A stretch of DNA of 64,000 nt from Rhodococcus oryzae (GTDB lineage Bacteria; Actinomycetota; Actinomycetes; Mycobacteriales; Mycobacteriaceae): NCBI RefSeq assembly GCF_005049235.1, contig NZ_SUMD01000016.1:1-64000 (forward strand), given 5' to 3'. The position numbers were made by a program, and so were the translations under genes. The notes beneath the pieces are model-generated. The model had not been told where the DNA came from. It saw only the letters and a list, made by a program, of their open reading frames with translations, and did not search any database. Shown piece after piece: positions 16,691 to 25,584 of the stretch. Each line of letters opens with the position of its first letter. Positions within the stretch are counted from its first letter, which is position 1.

Positions 16691-17296
16691 TCACATTGTG
16701 AAGGTGGCGGTGGCGGCGTTCTCGAACCATCGCTCCCAGCGATCGCCATTCCAGCCTCGTTTGCCGACCAGCAACAACCACCACCGGCGATTGGTCAGAA
16801 CCCACATTGCATCGATGACGTCATCATGCGGACGATGCCCAACAATCAGGGTCGACGCGTGTGCGACCTCGTTCCATCGGGCCGCTTCCCTCTCAGCCAG
16901 TCGGGCTGCCGCGGCATCGTCGGTCACCGCCGCTTGATCGAGGACGTACTGAATGGCCGCCGATCGCTCGTGCGCACCTCGCAACCAGTGCCCGCCGGCG
17001 CGAATGCGGGTCGCCTGGTCGCCTACACCCATCGCCTGAAATGTCGGTTGATCACGCACGCGCAAACCGTCTCCACCGGCGAGGGCGTGGGCAATACAGG
17101 CGTCGAGGAGTGTGAGCTTTCCATTGAACTGTTGGTAGACCGTCTGCCTGGTCAGGTGTGCCGCATCGGCGACGTCGGCCATGGTCGTGGCCACCCATCC
17201 GCGGGCCGTGAACATCTCCGTTGCCACGGCGACCACCGCTTCACGGTTGGCCAGGGCCAGCTGCTCCCGAAGTTTCGATCTGTACTCACGCACCAC
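16691..17296 (-). CDS. TetR-family regulator divergent from the alpha/beta-hydrolase-like gene
   Basis: A 201-aa repressor. The HTH near residues 15-65 reads AVATEMFTARGWVATTMADVADAAHLTRQTVYQQFNGKLTLL, a standard TetR domain. The C-terminal region is helical and Trp-rich. GTG 17296 lies 6 nt after TAGGCT, so the start is probably leaderless. It is divergently arranged with the hydrolase-like gene, with the inverted repeat at 17336-17350 between them as a candidate operator. The ligand is unknown. Confidence 0.84.
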   Translation of the reverse strand: MVREYRSKLREQLALANREAVVAVATEMFTARGWVATTMADVADAAHLTRQTVYQQFNGKLTLLDACIAHALAGGDGLRVRDQPTFQAMGVGDQATRIRAGGHWLRGAHERSAAIQYVLDQAAVTDDAAAARLAEREAARWNEVAHASTLIVGHRPHDDVIDAMWVLTNRRWWLLLVGKRGWNGDRWERWFENAATATFTM

Positions 17297-17335
17297 GCCG
17301 ACAGCCTACCGAGTTTCGCCTTACGTGGTGTATGT

Positions 17336-17350
17336 TGAAATCAAATTTCA
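17336..17350. promoter_or_regulatory. Inverted repeat, candidate TetR operator
   Basis: TGAAAT and ATTTCA are separated by three bases (CAA) in an AT-rich patch of the divergent promoter region. Size and position fit an operator for the TetR gene at 16691-17296. Confidence 0.45.
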
Positions 17351-17393
17351 GTTTACTTGGAGTAATTCAGAATTCCAGGGAGGCACCGGATCC

Positions 17394-18224
17394 ATGACAA
17401 CCGCTGAGTGGAAGACCGCACTAATCCCGACCGACCTCGGCAATCTCGCAGTACACATCGTGGGCGAGGGACGCCCGGTCGTGGCCTGGCACAGCATGTT
17501 CGTCGACTCGTCGAGTTGGTCCCGCCTGGCGCCTCACCTACCGGGTCGACGCTTCTTCTTGATCGATGCTCCATCATGTGGCGCCAGCGAGGCGCTCGCC
17601 GAGCCAGTGGACATCAGTGCCTGTGCGCGTGCGGCGGCACAAGTCATCACGGCGCTCGCCACCGAACTGGGTGGACAACCGATCGACTGGCTCGGCAACG
17701 CCTGGGGCGGGCATGTTGGCATGGAACTCGCAGCAATCCGTCCGGACATGATCCACAGCCTTGTCGCGATCAGTGCGCCGACTTTTCCCATCGGCCTCGC
17801 GGTACGGCTGAAGATTCGTTTGCTGCTACCGCTCTACCGTGCCTTCGGCCCACGCGGCCCGGTCCGCTCAGCGATCATGTCGACGATATTGACCGACGCC
17901 ACCCGGAAGGATGACCTGGAGGCAGTGGCATTGATCGACGAGTGCCTCGCGAAATCGGGGAGCGGCGCCACCATCACCGCGATCCGATCGGCCATTCTCA
18001 ATCGCACCGACCTACTGTGGGCAGCGCGTGCGCTGCGGTGTCCCACCCTATTCGTCACTACCGACGATCGAGGCGAATGGACACCCGAACAGGCACGCGC
18101 CGTGGTGGCACAGATGTCATACGCGACGGAGGTCACGATCACGGACGCGCGCGTGATTCCAGCCCTGGAGCAACCCGTGCAGGTAGCTGCCGCACTCCGC
18201 CACTTTTGGGCCCGTCAGCTATAA
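17394..18224 (+). CDS. Alpha/beta-hydrolase-fold protein lacking nucleophile and catalytic His
   Basis: A 276-aa protein with the order of an alpha/beta hydrolase: an N-terminal sheet, RFFLIDAPSCGAS (strand 4 loop), the nucleophile elbow LGNAWGG and a C-terminal acid loop TTDDRGEW. The elbow carries Ala103 where Ser, Cys or Asp is expected. The final motif reads RVIPALEQP with Val254 where the catalytic His normally sits, while the Asp region is kept. It is therefore probably a non-catalytic ligand binder, or uses other chemistry. ATG 17394 has GGGAGG 10 nt upstream. Divergent from a TetR gene that may sense the same ligand. Confidence 0.78.
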   Translation: MTTAEWKTALIPTDLGNLAVHIVGEGRPVVAWHSMFVDSSSWSRLAPHLPGRRFFLIDAPSCGASEALAEPVDISACARAAAQVITALATELGGQPIDWLGNAWGGHVGMELAAIRPDMIHSLVAISAPTFPIGLAVRLKIRLLLPLYRAFGPRGPVRSAIMSTILTDATRKDDLEAVALIDECLAKSGSGATITAIRSAILNRTDLLWAARALRCPTLFVTTDDRGEWTPEQARAVVAQMSYATEVTITDARVIPALEQPVQVAAALRHFWARQL

Positions 18225-18314
18225 ATCCTGATATCGCTGCGTCGGCAGGTAGACGGGACAGCGGGGTCGACCGACGCCACGGACCCCCGGAGCTGGACGA
18301 GACCTACCGCTTTC

Positions 18315-19073
18315 TCAATCGGCGAAGTTCTCGGTGTAGCCGAGGAAGAGCGTCCGTCTGCGAGTCAGGACATCCTCGAGGCGAGTCCATCCGGGCGCGT
18401 CGATACTGCCGTAGATGGGCTTCAGCTCCTCGATGAGTTCGCTCGCCTTCAGCAGGGACAACGGGGTATCCCGTTCGAATCCGATCCAGGACGCACCGAT
18501 ACCAAGTGGACGATAGGCGTAGGCGTCGGCGAGATGACGAGTGACGGTGTAGTTCTGGAACGTGTCCCAGTCGACGCTGAAGTACCCATTCGGGAAGCCG
18601 GCGATTGCTGCCAGGCTGTCGCGGACCGGCACGTGGAGAACGTGGATTTCGTCGCCGAGAATGGTGGACGGGTCGTCGTTGACGGCAGCCATCCGGTCAA
18701 TCCACTCGGGAGGGCATTCTCGAGTGCCGTGCAGTTCGTCCCAGCTTGGTATGAGTTCGCTCCTGCCGAGCTGAGCCGCCGCATGAGCGACCTGCCGGAG
18801 CTCGAAGCGCCGTTGAGCGCCTGGGTCGTTCAGAAAGTCGAGATCGTCTGTCGCAACTTCGAGTTCATCGGCCTCGCCGGCGTGCATGCTCGTGTACGAA
18901 GCTTGAGCGAGATCGTCGAGGGTAATGAAGATTCGGGAGTCGAGATTGGCGGCTCGTTCTGCAGACACCAGCGTCAGAATTTCGTCGACGTCCTGAACCT
19001 CGCTTAGTCGTGCACGCGTCAAGACGCTGGTGCGGGGGTCCTGAGCCCCGTCTGGAATCCGGTCGATCTTCAT
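18315..19073 (-). CDS. Hypothetical protein, 252 aa
   Basis: An acidic cytoplasmic protein with no signal peptide or membrane segment. The C-terminal half includes FPNGYFSVDWDTFQNYTVTRHLADAY and GIGASWIGFERD, suggesting a compact alpha/beta fold. I do not recognise the family. ATG 19073 lies 6 nt after TAACAT, which supports it as a leaderless gene. Codon use is normal for the window. It stands alone beside a repeat-rich gap, and nothing around it indicates a function. Confidence 0.6.
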   Translation of the reverse strand: MKIDRIPDGAQDPRTSVLTRARLSEVQDVDEILTLVSAERAANLDSRIFITLDDLAQASYTSMHAGEADELEVATDDLDFLNDPGAQRRFELRQVAHAAAQLGRSELIPSWDELHGTRECPPEWIDRMAAVNDDPSTILGDEIHVLHVPVRDSLAAIAGFPNGYFSVDWDTFQNYTVTRHLADAYAYRPLGIGASWIGFERDTPLSLLKASELIEELKPIYGSIDAPGWTRLEDVLTRRRTLFLGYTENFAD

Positions 19074-19258
19074 CGATTCATGTTAGGTCTACGCCCGTCG
19101 CTGCCACGGCCGCCTCGGCGAGACTGACACACCGCCGCGAAGGGACAATTCCACTCGGGGGAATCCGTCAACTAGCTGACCATCCGCCAAATATCGCTAC
19201 CGTTCGTCATCCGAACGGTAGCGGCCGTTTCCGGGGCGGAGGTAGCCGTGCGGACGCC

Positions 19259-19370
19259 GGATGTGAGTCGTCGTCGTTGTCATTTCGCGGCGCCTTGACC
19301 TCCGGAGCGACAACTACTTGACGGTTTTCGGTCGTGATCGTGGTCAAGATAGTTGGCAATTGTTCGCGAA
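19259..19370 (+). repeat. Dispersed repeat, copy B (right part only)
   Basis: It contains the body and right end of the family: GGATGTGAGTCGTCG, GTCATTTCGCGGCGC, GACAACTACTTGACG, GGTCGTGATCGTGGTCAAG and the full right end ATAGTTGGCAATTGTTCGCG. The left direct repeats are missing. It lies downstream of the broken aldo/keto reductase start at 19615. The rest of the gap 19074-19258 shows nothing I can identify. Confidence 0.7.
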
Positions 19371-19615
19371 CCGCCGTGTGGACGGGGTCCAATTGGCTTC
19401 TGCGGCAGACGGACACGACGCCGTCCCCGGCACCCAAGGGTGGGCGGACTCTGATGCGAGATGATCACAGGAGCGGTTGATGCTTCAGGCCAAACTTGAA
19501 TCTTGTATTTCTCGTCGGCCTGCGTGGCGACGTTGTCCCACATCAGATCCCACCCCGACGCCAGGGTGTAGGCGCTGACCTGGATGCCGGTGCGGCCGAG
19601 CGGGCGGTTTCGCAT
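19280..19615 (-). pseudogene. Aldo/keto reductase, N-terminal remnant
   Basis: ATG 19615 has AGGAG upstream and begins MRNRPLGRTGIQVSAYTL, the standard start of aldo/keto reductases. After about 18 residues the similarity stops and the frame runs on without family features into repeat copy B. A full reductase would need about 300 residues. The gene sits just after the VOC gene, where an operon partner would be expected, so it is most likely a truncated remnant. The exact breakpoint, about 19560, is an estimate. Confidence 0.55.
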
Positions 19616-19668
19616 GGGCTTCTCCTGTTGATGGGGTGCGGCCGGGCGGCCGCACCCCATGTACGAGG

Positions 19669-20136
19669 TCAGGCCTGGGTGTACTCGGCCGCGACGTCGA
19701 CGATCCAGGTGACGCCGAATCGGTCGGCCAGCATCCCGAAGGCGGGCGCCCACTGGGCGGGGCCGAACGGCTCGATCACGGTCGCGTCCTTGGCGAGGCA
19801 CTCCCACACCGGGGTGATCTCGTCGACGCTCTGGCCGCGGACGGAGAGGAAGAACCGCTCCTCAGTGATCGTGGTGCCGTTCTCGCGGCGCGTGGTGGGC
19901 GTGCCGGGCGCGGCAGGAGTGTCCTGGCCGGGCACGTCGTAGGCCATCACCCGGAATCCGTTGTCGGCGACGACCTGGCCGAACACGACGTTCGTGGCGC
20001 TGGACAGTTCGGCGGGCATCCCGAAGTCGGCGTAGGTGGCGAGGGTGAGCTGCCCGCCGAACACCGACTGGTAGAACTCGAGGGCCTCGCGGGCCTGGCC
20101 GTGGAAGTTGAGGTGGGCGACAGCGTTGAGCGACAT
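19669..20136 (-). CDS. PhnB-like VOC family protein
   Basis: A 155-aa glyoxalase-fold protein. It starts MSLNAVAHLNFHGQAREALEFYQSVFGG, followed by a metal-poor VOC core and a C-terminal FGMLADRFGVTWIVD motif typical of the PhnB-like subgroup (often annotated as 3-demethylubiquinone methyltransferase-like). The function of this subgroup is unknown. ATG 20136 has AAGGA 10 nt upstream; the longer frame to 20202 is less likely. It is divergent from the WYL regulator and followed by the aldo/keto reductase remnant. Confidence 0.82.
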   Translation of the reverse strand: MSLNAVAHLNFHGQAREALEFYQSVFGGQLTLATYADFGMPAELSSATNVVFGQVVADNGFRVMAYDVPGQDTPAAPGTPTTRRENGTTITEERFFLSVRGQSVDEITPVWECLAKDATVIEPFGPAQWAPAFGMLADRFGVTWIVDVAAEYTQA

Positions 20137-20247
20137 GGTGTTCCGGTCCTTCACGAGAGGTTCGTCGCCGGAGACTTCCGGCGACAAATCCCACGATGTC
20201 ACCAGTACCGGTCAGGGAACGTCCGCTATTCGTGGCAGCCTGGAGAC

Positions 20248-21237
20248 ATGCCACTCGCTTCGTCTACGACGACCTCCAGCAGGCTGCTTTCGCTGCTGTC
20301 CCTGCTGCAGGCCCGCCGCGACTGGCCGGGCGGCCTGCTCGCCCGACGGCTGGGCGTCAGCGACCGGACGGTGAGACGGGACGTCGACCGGCTGCGCGAG
20401 CTCGGTTACCCCGTCCAGGCGGTGAAAGGACCCGATGGTGGCTACCGGCTCGAAGCGGGCCTCCAGATGCCGCCGTTGCTGTTCGACGAGGAGCAGGCGG
20501 TCGCGCTCGCGGTGGCGCTGCGGATCGCTGTCGGGACGGGCGCGGGCATAGAGGAGGCGGCCGCACGGGCGCTGGCCACCGTGCGCCAGGTCCTGCCGTC
20601 CCGGTTGCGGCAGCGTGTCGACGCCCTGGAGATCAGCGCGGCCGGGCGCGGTGCCGAACCCCAGGTCGATACCGGTGTCCTGCTCACCCTGAGCGCCGCC
20701 GTCCGCGCTGGAGAGGAGCTGCGGTTCGACTATCGTTCGCCGGGACGCCCCGAGGACACCGAGCCGCGACCGCCCCGCCGGGTGCAGCCACACCACCTCG
20801 TGGTCCGGACCGGACGCTGGTACCTGGTCGGCTGGGATCCCGAGCGCGAAGACTGGCGGATCTACCGCGCCGACCGGATGACACCGCGTGTGCCGAACGG
20901 ACCGCGGTTCCCGTCTCGCGAAGTGCCGGGCGGCGACGTGGCTGTCTTCCTGTCGGCCCGGTTCAAGGGCTCGGCAAGCACGGACGCCTGGCCCTGCCGC
21001 GGTGAGGTGATCCTCCATCTCCCTGCGGCGGAGGTGGCCCAGTTCGCAGGCGATGGCGTCGTCGAGGAACTCGGCACCGCCCGGACCAGGCTGACGACAG
21101 GTTCCTGGTCTTGGGCCGCCTTCGCCTCGACGCTGGCCCGCTTCGACACCGAGATCGAGGTGATCGCCCCACCGGAGCTGCGTGCGGCGTTCGCCGAACT
21201 GTCCCGCCGTGCCGCCCGCGCCGCGGAAACCGAATAG
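20248..21237 (+). CDS. YafY/DeoR-type transcriptional regulator with WYL domain
   Basis: A 329-aa regulator. The N-terminal HTH_11 (residues about 10-60) reads ARRDWPGGLLARRLGVSDRTVRRDVDRLRELGYPV. The WYL domain (about 140-230) contains the F-DYRS and GRWYLVGWDPERED signatures, followed by a WCX C-terminal region. Such proteins sense nucleotides or other small ligands. ATG 20248 is preceded by TGGAG. It is divergent from the PhnB-like VOC gene, its most likely target. Confidence 0.88.
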   Translation: MPLASSTTTSSRLLSLLSLLQARRDWPGGLLARRLGVSDRTVRRDVDRLRELGYPVQAVKGPDGGYRLEAGLQMPPLLFDEEQAVALAVALRIAVGTGAGIEEAAARALATVRQVLPSRLRQRVDALEISAAGRGAEPQVDTGVLLTLSAAVRAGEELRFDYRSPGRPEDTEPRPPRRVQPHHLVVRTGRWYLVGWDPEREDWRIYRADRMTPRVPNGPRFPSREVPGGDVAVFLSARFKGSASTDAWPCRGEVILHLPAAEVAQFAGDGVVEELGTARTRLTTGSWSWAAFASTLARFDTEIEVIAPPELRAAFAELSRRAARAAETE

Positions 21238-21314
21238 GACGGCAGACCAGATGCCGACGTGCCCGGCGGATCGGCCCCATCCCGGCGCGGAGACAACGGC
21301 ACTGGCCTGTGCTG

Positions 21315-23660
21315 TCAGATGCGCTCACCTCTCTTGTGCTGGACGACCAAGACCGCGATCTTTGTGCGCGAGGAGAGCCCCAATTTGGCCAGAATGTGTT
21401 CCACGTGCCCGTTCACCGTCCCCGGCGAGATCGCGAGTCGGCCGGCAATGTCCTTGTTGGTCAGGCCATCGGCGATCAGATCGGCAACCTGAAGTTCGCG
21501 TTCGGTCAGACTGGCCAGGTGCCGAACGGCCGGGGCCTCCTCGGGTGATTGCTCTCCCAGGGCAAAGGCGATCGCGCCACCGAAGTCCAACGCGCCGCCC
21601 TCGCGGTAGGCAGCCTCGAACTCGTGCACGCCGAGTGCCCGACTGATATCGCGCGTGAACTCGTCCGGATTGGCAATGAGGTCGGGGAAGCGCAAGGTGA
21701 CGGTGCCCACGGTTCGGCCAAGCGCGTCAGAGGCTCCCATCAGGACGGCGGCCCGCCGCGCGTCGTGTTGCTCGCCGGCTATCGAGGCCAGCGCCTGCAG
21801 GCATATAACTGCCGAAACCGGGTCGTCTGCCAGTCGGATCAACCGAAGCGACTCCTCGAGACAGTGCACCGCACGGTCGTTGTCTCCCTGACCTCGCGCG
21901 GTGAGTGCGATCGACCACAGCGCATACGACCGATACACCGTCTCGCCGTGCGCCTGCGTGATGGCAAGCATCTCCTCATGGCAGGCGAGTGCCTCTGCGA
22001 TCTGGCCGCGCGCCTGGCGGGACAAACCGAGTAGCAACAGCGCCTCGACCAGTCGCTTGAACTCCCCGCGTGCCCGGGAATCCTCGACGGCCTCTTCCAG
22101 GGGTGTCAGATCTTGATCGACATCACCGCGATGGAGCGCGACGTACCCGTCGCTGATCGCGACGAAGACATGCCAGAGCGGGTCTTCCTGCCGCGCATCG
22201 AGAGCGCGGCCCTCCTCGATCCGAGCGGTCGCCGCCGCCAGGTCACCTTGGGTCGCGGCGACCACGGCGACGGCGTATAGCGCCTTGGCTCGGTCCGCGG
22301 AGGACAAGTCGGATGTTCGTGCCAGGGCTCGGTCGAGCCATCGGCGTCCCTCGCTGAGGAGGCCGCGGGATACCCAGAATTGGTTCATGGCCGCGGCGAT
22401 CCGGAGCACGCTCTCGCCGGACCCGGACAGGCTGAACTCGAGCGCCTCGCGCACATTCGGCAGGTCCCGGGCGAGGCGCGCGGTCCACTCGAGCTGGTTC
22501 GGGCTCATCCACGCGTCGTCGGCATCGAGCGCCAACTGCAGGTACCAGTCGTGATGTCGCCGGCGCAGGGCCAGTCGCTGGCCGGTGTGGTCGAGCTTGT
22601 CGCGGCCGAAGTCCCGCACGGTGTCCAGCAATCGGAAGCGGACCCCACCCCTCGATTGCTCCCGGATCAGGATCGACTTGTCCACCAGAGAGGCCAAGGT
22701 GTCGACCAGGTCCTGATCGGCCTCGTCATCGGCGCACACGGCCTCGGCGGCCTCGAGGTCGAGACTGCCCGCGAACACCGACAGCCGAGCCCACAGTTGT
22801 TGTTCGGCGGGTGTGCACAGGTCGTAACTCCAGCCGATGCACATTTGCAGTGTCTGCTGCCTGCTCGGAGCGTTCCGGCGGCCGCGGGTCAGCAGGGTGT
22901 ATCGGTCGGTGAGCCGCTGGAGGATCTGCTCGGGTGAAAGCACTTTCAGCCGCGCCACCGCCAGCTCGATCGCCAACGGTAGCCCCTCCAGTCGCGCGCA
23001 GATCTGTGCGACGGTGTTGACGTTGTCGCCGGTGAGCTCGAAATCCGGGAGCGCAAACGAAGCCCGTTCGGTGAACAGCGACACGGCATCGAAGTGAGTC
23101 GACTTCCGAAGCGAGAGCGGGTGGTGGGCTGGTGGTGTCGTCAGGGGGGAGACCCGGATCACGGATTCGCCGCCGATGTGGAGTGGTTCCCTGCTGGTGA
23201 CGAGGATGCGGAGCTTCGGGCAGGTGGTCAACAGTGCCTTGGCGAGCTCGGTCACGGCCTCGATCAGCTGTTCGCAGTTGTCGAGCACCAGCAGTCCCGT
23301 GCTCGGGTACAGGACCTCGACAAGCACCTCGAGCAGGGGACGGGCCGAGCGGTTCTGCACCCCGACGCCGGCGGCGACCAGCTCGACCACCAACGTCGGA
23401 TCGCGTAGCTCGCCAAGTTCGACCAGCCACACCCCATCGGGATAGGCCTTTCGCTCCGCCTCGGCCGCACTAATGGCGAGCCTGGTTTTGCCGACCCCCC
23501 CGATGCCGGACAACGTCACCAGACGAGAGGCTGACAGGGCTCTGCGTACCTCGGACAGTTCGGCTTTGCGGCCGACGAAGCTGGTCAGCTCCATCGGCAG
23601 AGTTGCCACGCTCACCGGAGACCCGTTTCGGCAGAAACCAAATTGACGAGCACTCACCAA
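21315..23660 (-). CDS. Large LuxR-family ATPase regulator (NB-ARC/TPR/LuxR)
   Basis: An 781-aa multidomain regulator. Walker A GIGGVGKT is near residues 52-59, Walker B LLVLDNCEQL near 125, followed by an RxxLTSREP sensor motif, then winged-helix and TPR-like helical repeats (about 350-690). The C-terminal LuxR HTH begins LTERELQVADLIADGLTNKDIAGRL. These proteins act as ATP-dependent switches in actinobacteria. The start is uncertain: GTG 23657 or TTG 23660, with GATAAT just upstream. The target and signal are unknown. Repeat copy C is in the divergent upstream gap. Confidence 0.85.
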   Translation of the reverse strand: MVSARQFGFCRNGSPVSVATLPMELTSFVGRKAELSEVRRALSASRLVTLSGIGGVGKTRLAISAAEAERKAYPDGVWLVELGELRDPTLVVELVAAGVGVQNRSARPLLEVLVEVLYPSTGLLVLDNCEQLIEAVTELAKALLTTCPKLRILVTSREPLHIGGESVIRVSPLTTPPAHHPLSLRKSTHFDAVSLFTERASFALPDFELTGDNVNTVAQICARLEGLPLAIELAVARLKVLSPEQILQRLTDRYTLLTRGRRNAPSRQQTLQMCIGWSYDLCTPAEQQLWARLSVFAGSLDLEAAEAVCADDEADQDLVDTLASLVDKSILIREQSRGGVRFRLLDTVRDFGRDKLDHTGQRLALRRRHHDWYLQLALDADDAWMSPNQLEWTARLARDLPNVREALEFSLSGSGESVLRIAAAMNQFWVSRGLLSEGRRWLDRALARTSDLSSADRAKALYAVAVVAATQGDLAAATARIEEGRALDARQEDPLWHVFVAISDGYVALHRGDVDQDLTPLEEAVEDSRARGEFKRLVEALLLLGLSRQARGQIAEALACHEEMLAITQAHGETVYRSYALWSIALTARGQGDNDRAVHCLEESLRLIRLADDPVSAVICLQALASIAGEQHDARRAAVLMGASDALGRTVGTVTLRFPDLIANPDEFTRDISRALGVHEFEAAYREGGALDFGGAIAFALGEQSPEEAPAVRHLASLTERELQVADLIADGLTNKDIAGRLAISPGTVNGHVEHILAKLGLSSRTKIAVLVVQHKRGERI

Positions 23661-23749
23661 TTATCGACCACCGGTCAAGAAGACGCTGCGGGTTAGCAGG
23701 CAGGCGGTTGAGCACCGGTTCGGGGACGAGGAACAGGACAGCTGACAAA

Positions 23750-23890
23750 TTGCCAACTACGGTGACCATTCACAGGGGGTGTGAATCGTCATCGTAGTAG
23801 TCATTTCCCGGCGCTCTGACCTGCGGTGTGACACCTATCGTGACGACGACAGGGCACGATCGTCGTCATCGAAGTTGACATTTGTTCACG
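23750..23890 (+). repeat. Dispersed repeat, copy C
   Basis: It contains AATTGCCAACTACGGTGACC, the perfect hairpin TTCACA-GGGGG-TGTGAA (23769-23785), the body GACCTGCGGTGTGACACC and a diverged right end. It lies in the divergent gap between the LuxR-type regulator and the DUF1254 gene. Nothing else was recognised in 23891-24220 besides the DUF1254 gene's ribosome binding site. Confidence 0.75.
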
Positions 23891-24220
23891 GCTGTTCGTT
23901 GGCTGAACGAAGTGTGGCGGTAAGGCGGATCGGCAGACTGGTGCGTTCCTGGACCGGCTCACGTGAACTTGGCGAGCAGCACATCGTCGCGATCGGATGG
24001 GGGAGGGATCACCCGAGCGTGCTGAACCATCCTCAGCGAAGCGTCGGTCACGCCCTGACGCCAGTTGGTTCTCTCGGGATGCGGGCCCTACCAGTTACTC
24101 GGCCGATGACGCAGGTCGGGCGGATATCGCGGCCAGTGAATTCACCCGCGACGGGCGAAGGTGGCTCTCCCACGGGCGATTAGCGTCGCGGTTGACCTGT
24201 TGATTCGAGAAGGGACGCCC

Positions 24221-25168
24221 GTGGCTGAGATCGTGACGCGAGACAACTTCGTCGAGGCTGAAACCGCGCACTACTTCCGGGAGCAGCTCGCCAAGGCCCC
24301 GGTCAACGAGTACTTCCACTCAAGGGTGCCGGTGAACGTGGAAACCCAGGTCGTGATCCGGTCGAACGTGGACCTGATCTACTCCTTCGCCGTCGTCGAC
24401 GTGACCGAGGAGGCCACTTTCTCGCTTGCGCCGTCCAACGAATACCAGGTAGCGGAGATCATCGACGAGAACCATTACGTCGTCGGCGTGATCTACCCCG
24501 GTGAGACGTTGACGGTGCGCAACGCCGACCTGTCCGCCGGCACCCATGTGTATGTCGCGGGTCGCACCGCGACTGTCGGCGGGCTCGATCGCGCCCACGA
24601 GTTGCAGGACGCGCGCCGGATCACAGCCGCGACCGCCAACCCGTACCGAGGCCGGGAGTTCGACGAGGACACCCGGAAGTCGGTCGGCGCCGAGCTGGAA
24701 ACCCATGCCGCCGAGGCGGACTTCTCCAAGGGCTTCGGTACCCCAGCCAGTACGGACCCCTACCAGCATCTGCTGGGCGCCCGCCTGGGCTGGGGCGGTC
24801 TGCCGCCCGAGGATGCCCAGTACTTCCAGGCGGTGGCCACATCCACCGGTGCCGATGTGTGGACTTTCGATGTTCCGCCGCTGGACTACGAGCACAACGG
24901 CTACTTCTCGGTGATCAAGTACGACGGGATGGGCTGGCTCGACGTCGACCGACCCGGCCTGTCCGACAGCGAACTGGTCCGCAACGACGACGGCACCATC
25001 AGCATCTGGTTCGGCGACGACCGCGTAGCGAACAAGCCGAACGTCATCCGCACGACCGAGGGGCAGAAGTTCTATTACGGCATGCGTGTCTACCGTCCGC
25101 GCGACGTGGAGGAAACTCGTCAATTCATCGAACAGGTTCGGTCGACACCGATCACTCCAGCTGGCTGA
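24221..25168 (+). CDS. DUF1254/DUF1214 domain-containing protein
   Basis: A 315-aa protein. The N-terminal part (FVEAETAHYFREQ ... NVDLIYSFAVVDV) matches the DUF1254 domain. The C-terminal part, with NGYFSVIKYDGMGWLDVDRPGLSD and NDDGTISIWFGDD, matches DUF1214. These two are usually fused and have no established enzymatic role. There is no signal peptide here, although many relatives are exported. GTG 24221 has GAAGGGA upstream; the frame extends further but without support. Confidence 0.8.
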   Translation: MAEIVTRDNFVEAETAHYFREQLAKAPVNEYFHSRVPVNVETQVVIRSNVDLIYSFAVVDVTEEATFSLAPSNEYQVAEIIDENHYVVGVIYPGETLTVRNADLSAGTHVYVAGRTATVGGLDRAHELQDARRITAATANPYRGREFDEDTRKSVGAELETHAAEADFSKGFGTPASTDPYQHLLGARLGWGGLPPEDAQYFQAVATSTGADVWTFDVPPLDYEHNGYFSVIKYDGMGWLDVDRPGLSDSELVRNDDGTISIWFGDDRVANKPNVIRTTEGQKFYYGMRVYRPRDVEETRQFIEQVRSTPITPAG

Positions 25169-25370
25169 CAGCTGCACTGCCAGCCGCTCCACTGCAGCCT
25201 TGCGCGCACGACCGCAGCATCGACCACCGACCCAGTCCTTCCGAGCCCGTTGGTACACAAGCGAAGCCGGCCAGCATCGATTGGACCGCCAGGCCAGGTC
25301 AGCAGGGACCGTTTCTGTATCGCACAGCGACAACAGCCACTCGCACGCCGTGCGATCCGGAGCCGACCTT

Positions 25371-25572
25371 TGGCCAACTGTCCTGACCAATGGCCAACAA
25401 TGTTGACGAAGTGGCCAACTTGGGTGACGAATGGCCAACTACGGTGACCGTTCACAGGGGGTGTGAATCATTCATCGGAGTTGTCATCCGCAGGTGCGCC
25501 GACCTGTGGTGTGACAACTACCATGGCGACTTTCCGTCGCGATCGTGGTCACGACAGTTGCAATTGTTCGCG
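25371..25572 (+). repeat. Dispersed repeat, copy D (fullest copy, four direct repeats)
   Basis: Four direct repeats of 20-21 bp, each starting TGGCCAAC, begin at 25371, 25391, 25412 and 25432 (consensus TGGCCAACTnnGGTGACGAA). They lead into the hairpin TTCACA-GGGGG-TGTGAA (25451-25467), the body GACCTGTGGTGTGACAAC, GTCGCGATCGTGGTCACGAC, and the right end AGTTGCAATTGTTCGCG. It fills the gap between two convergent genes; 25169-25370 holds nothing recognisable. Confidence 0.8.
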
Positions 25573-25584
25573 CGAGAGCAACGG

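Noticed and set aside
16216-16749. 177-aa minus-strand ORF in the gap between two TetR genes
   Set aside because: Arg- and Ser-rich, no domain, no ribosome binding site, and it overlaps the end of the TetR gene.
25371-25450. CRISPR array
   Set aside because: Four 20-bp units with no unique spacers between them and no cas genes; these are direct repeats, not repeat-spacer units.
25120-25455. Minus-strand ORF through repeat copy D with repeated VGH units
   Set aside because: It has no ribosome binding site and is explained by the 20-bp direct repeats.
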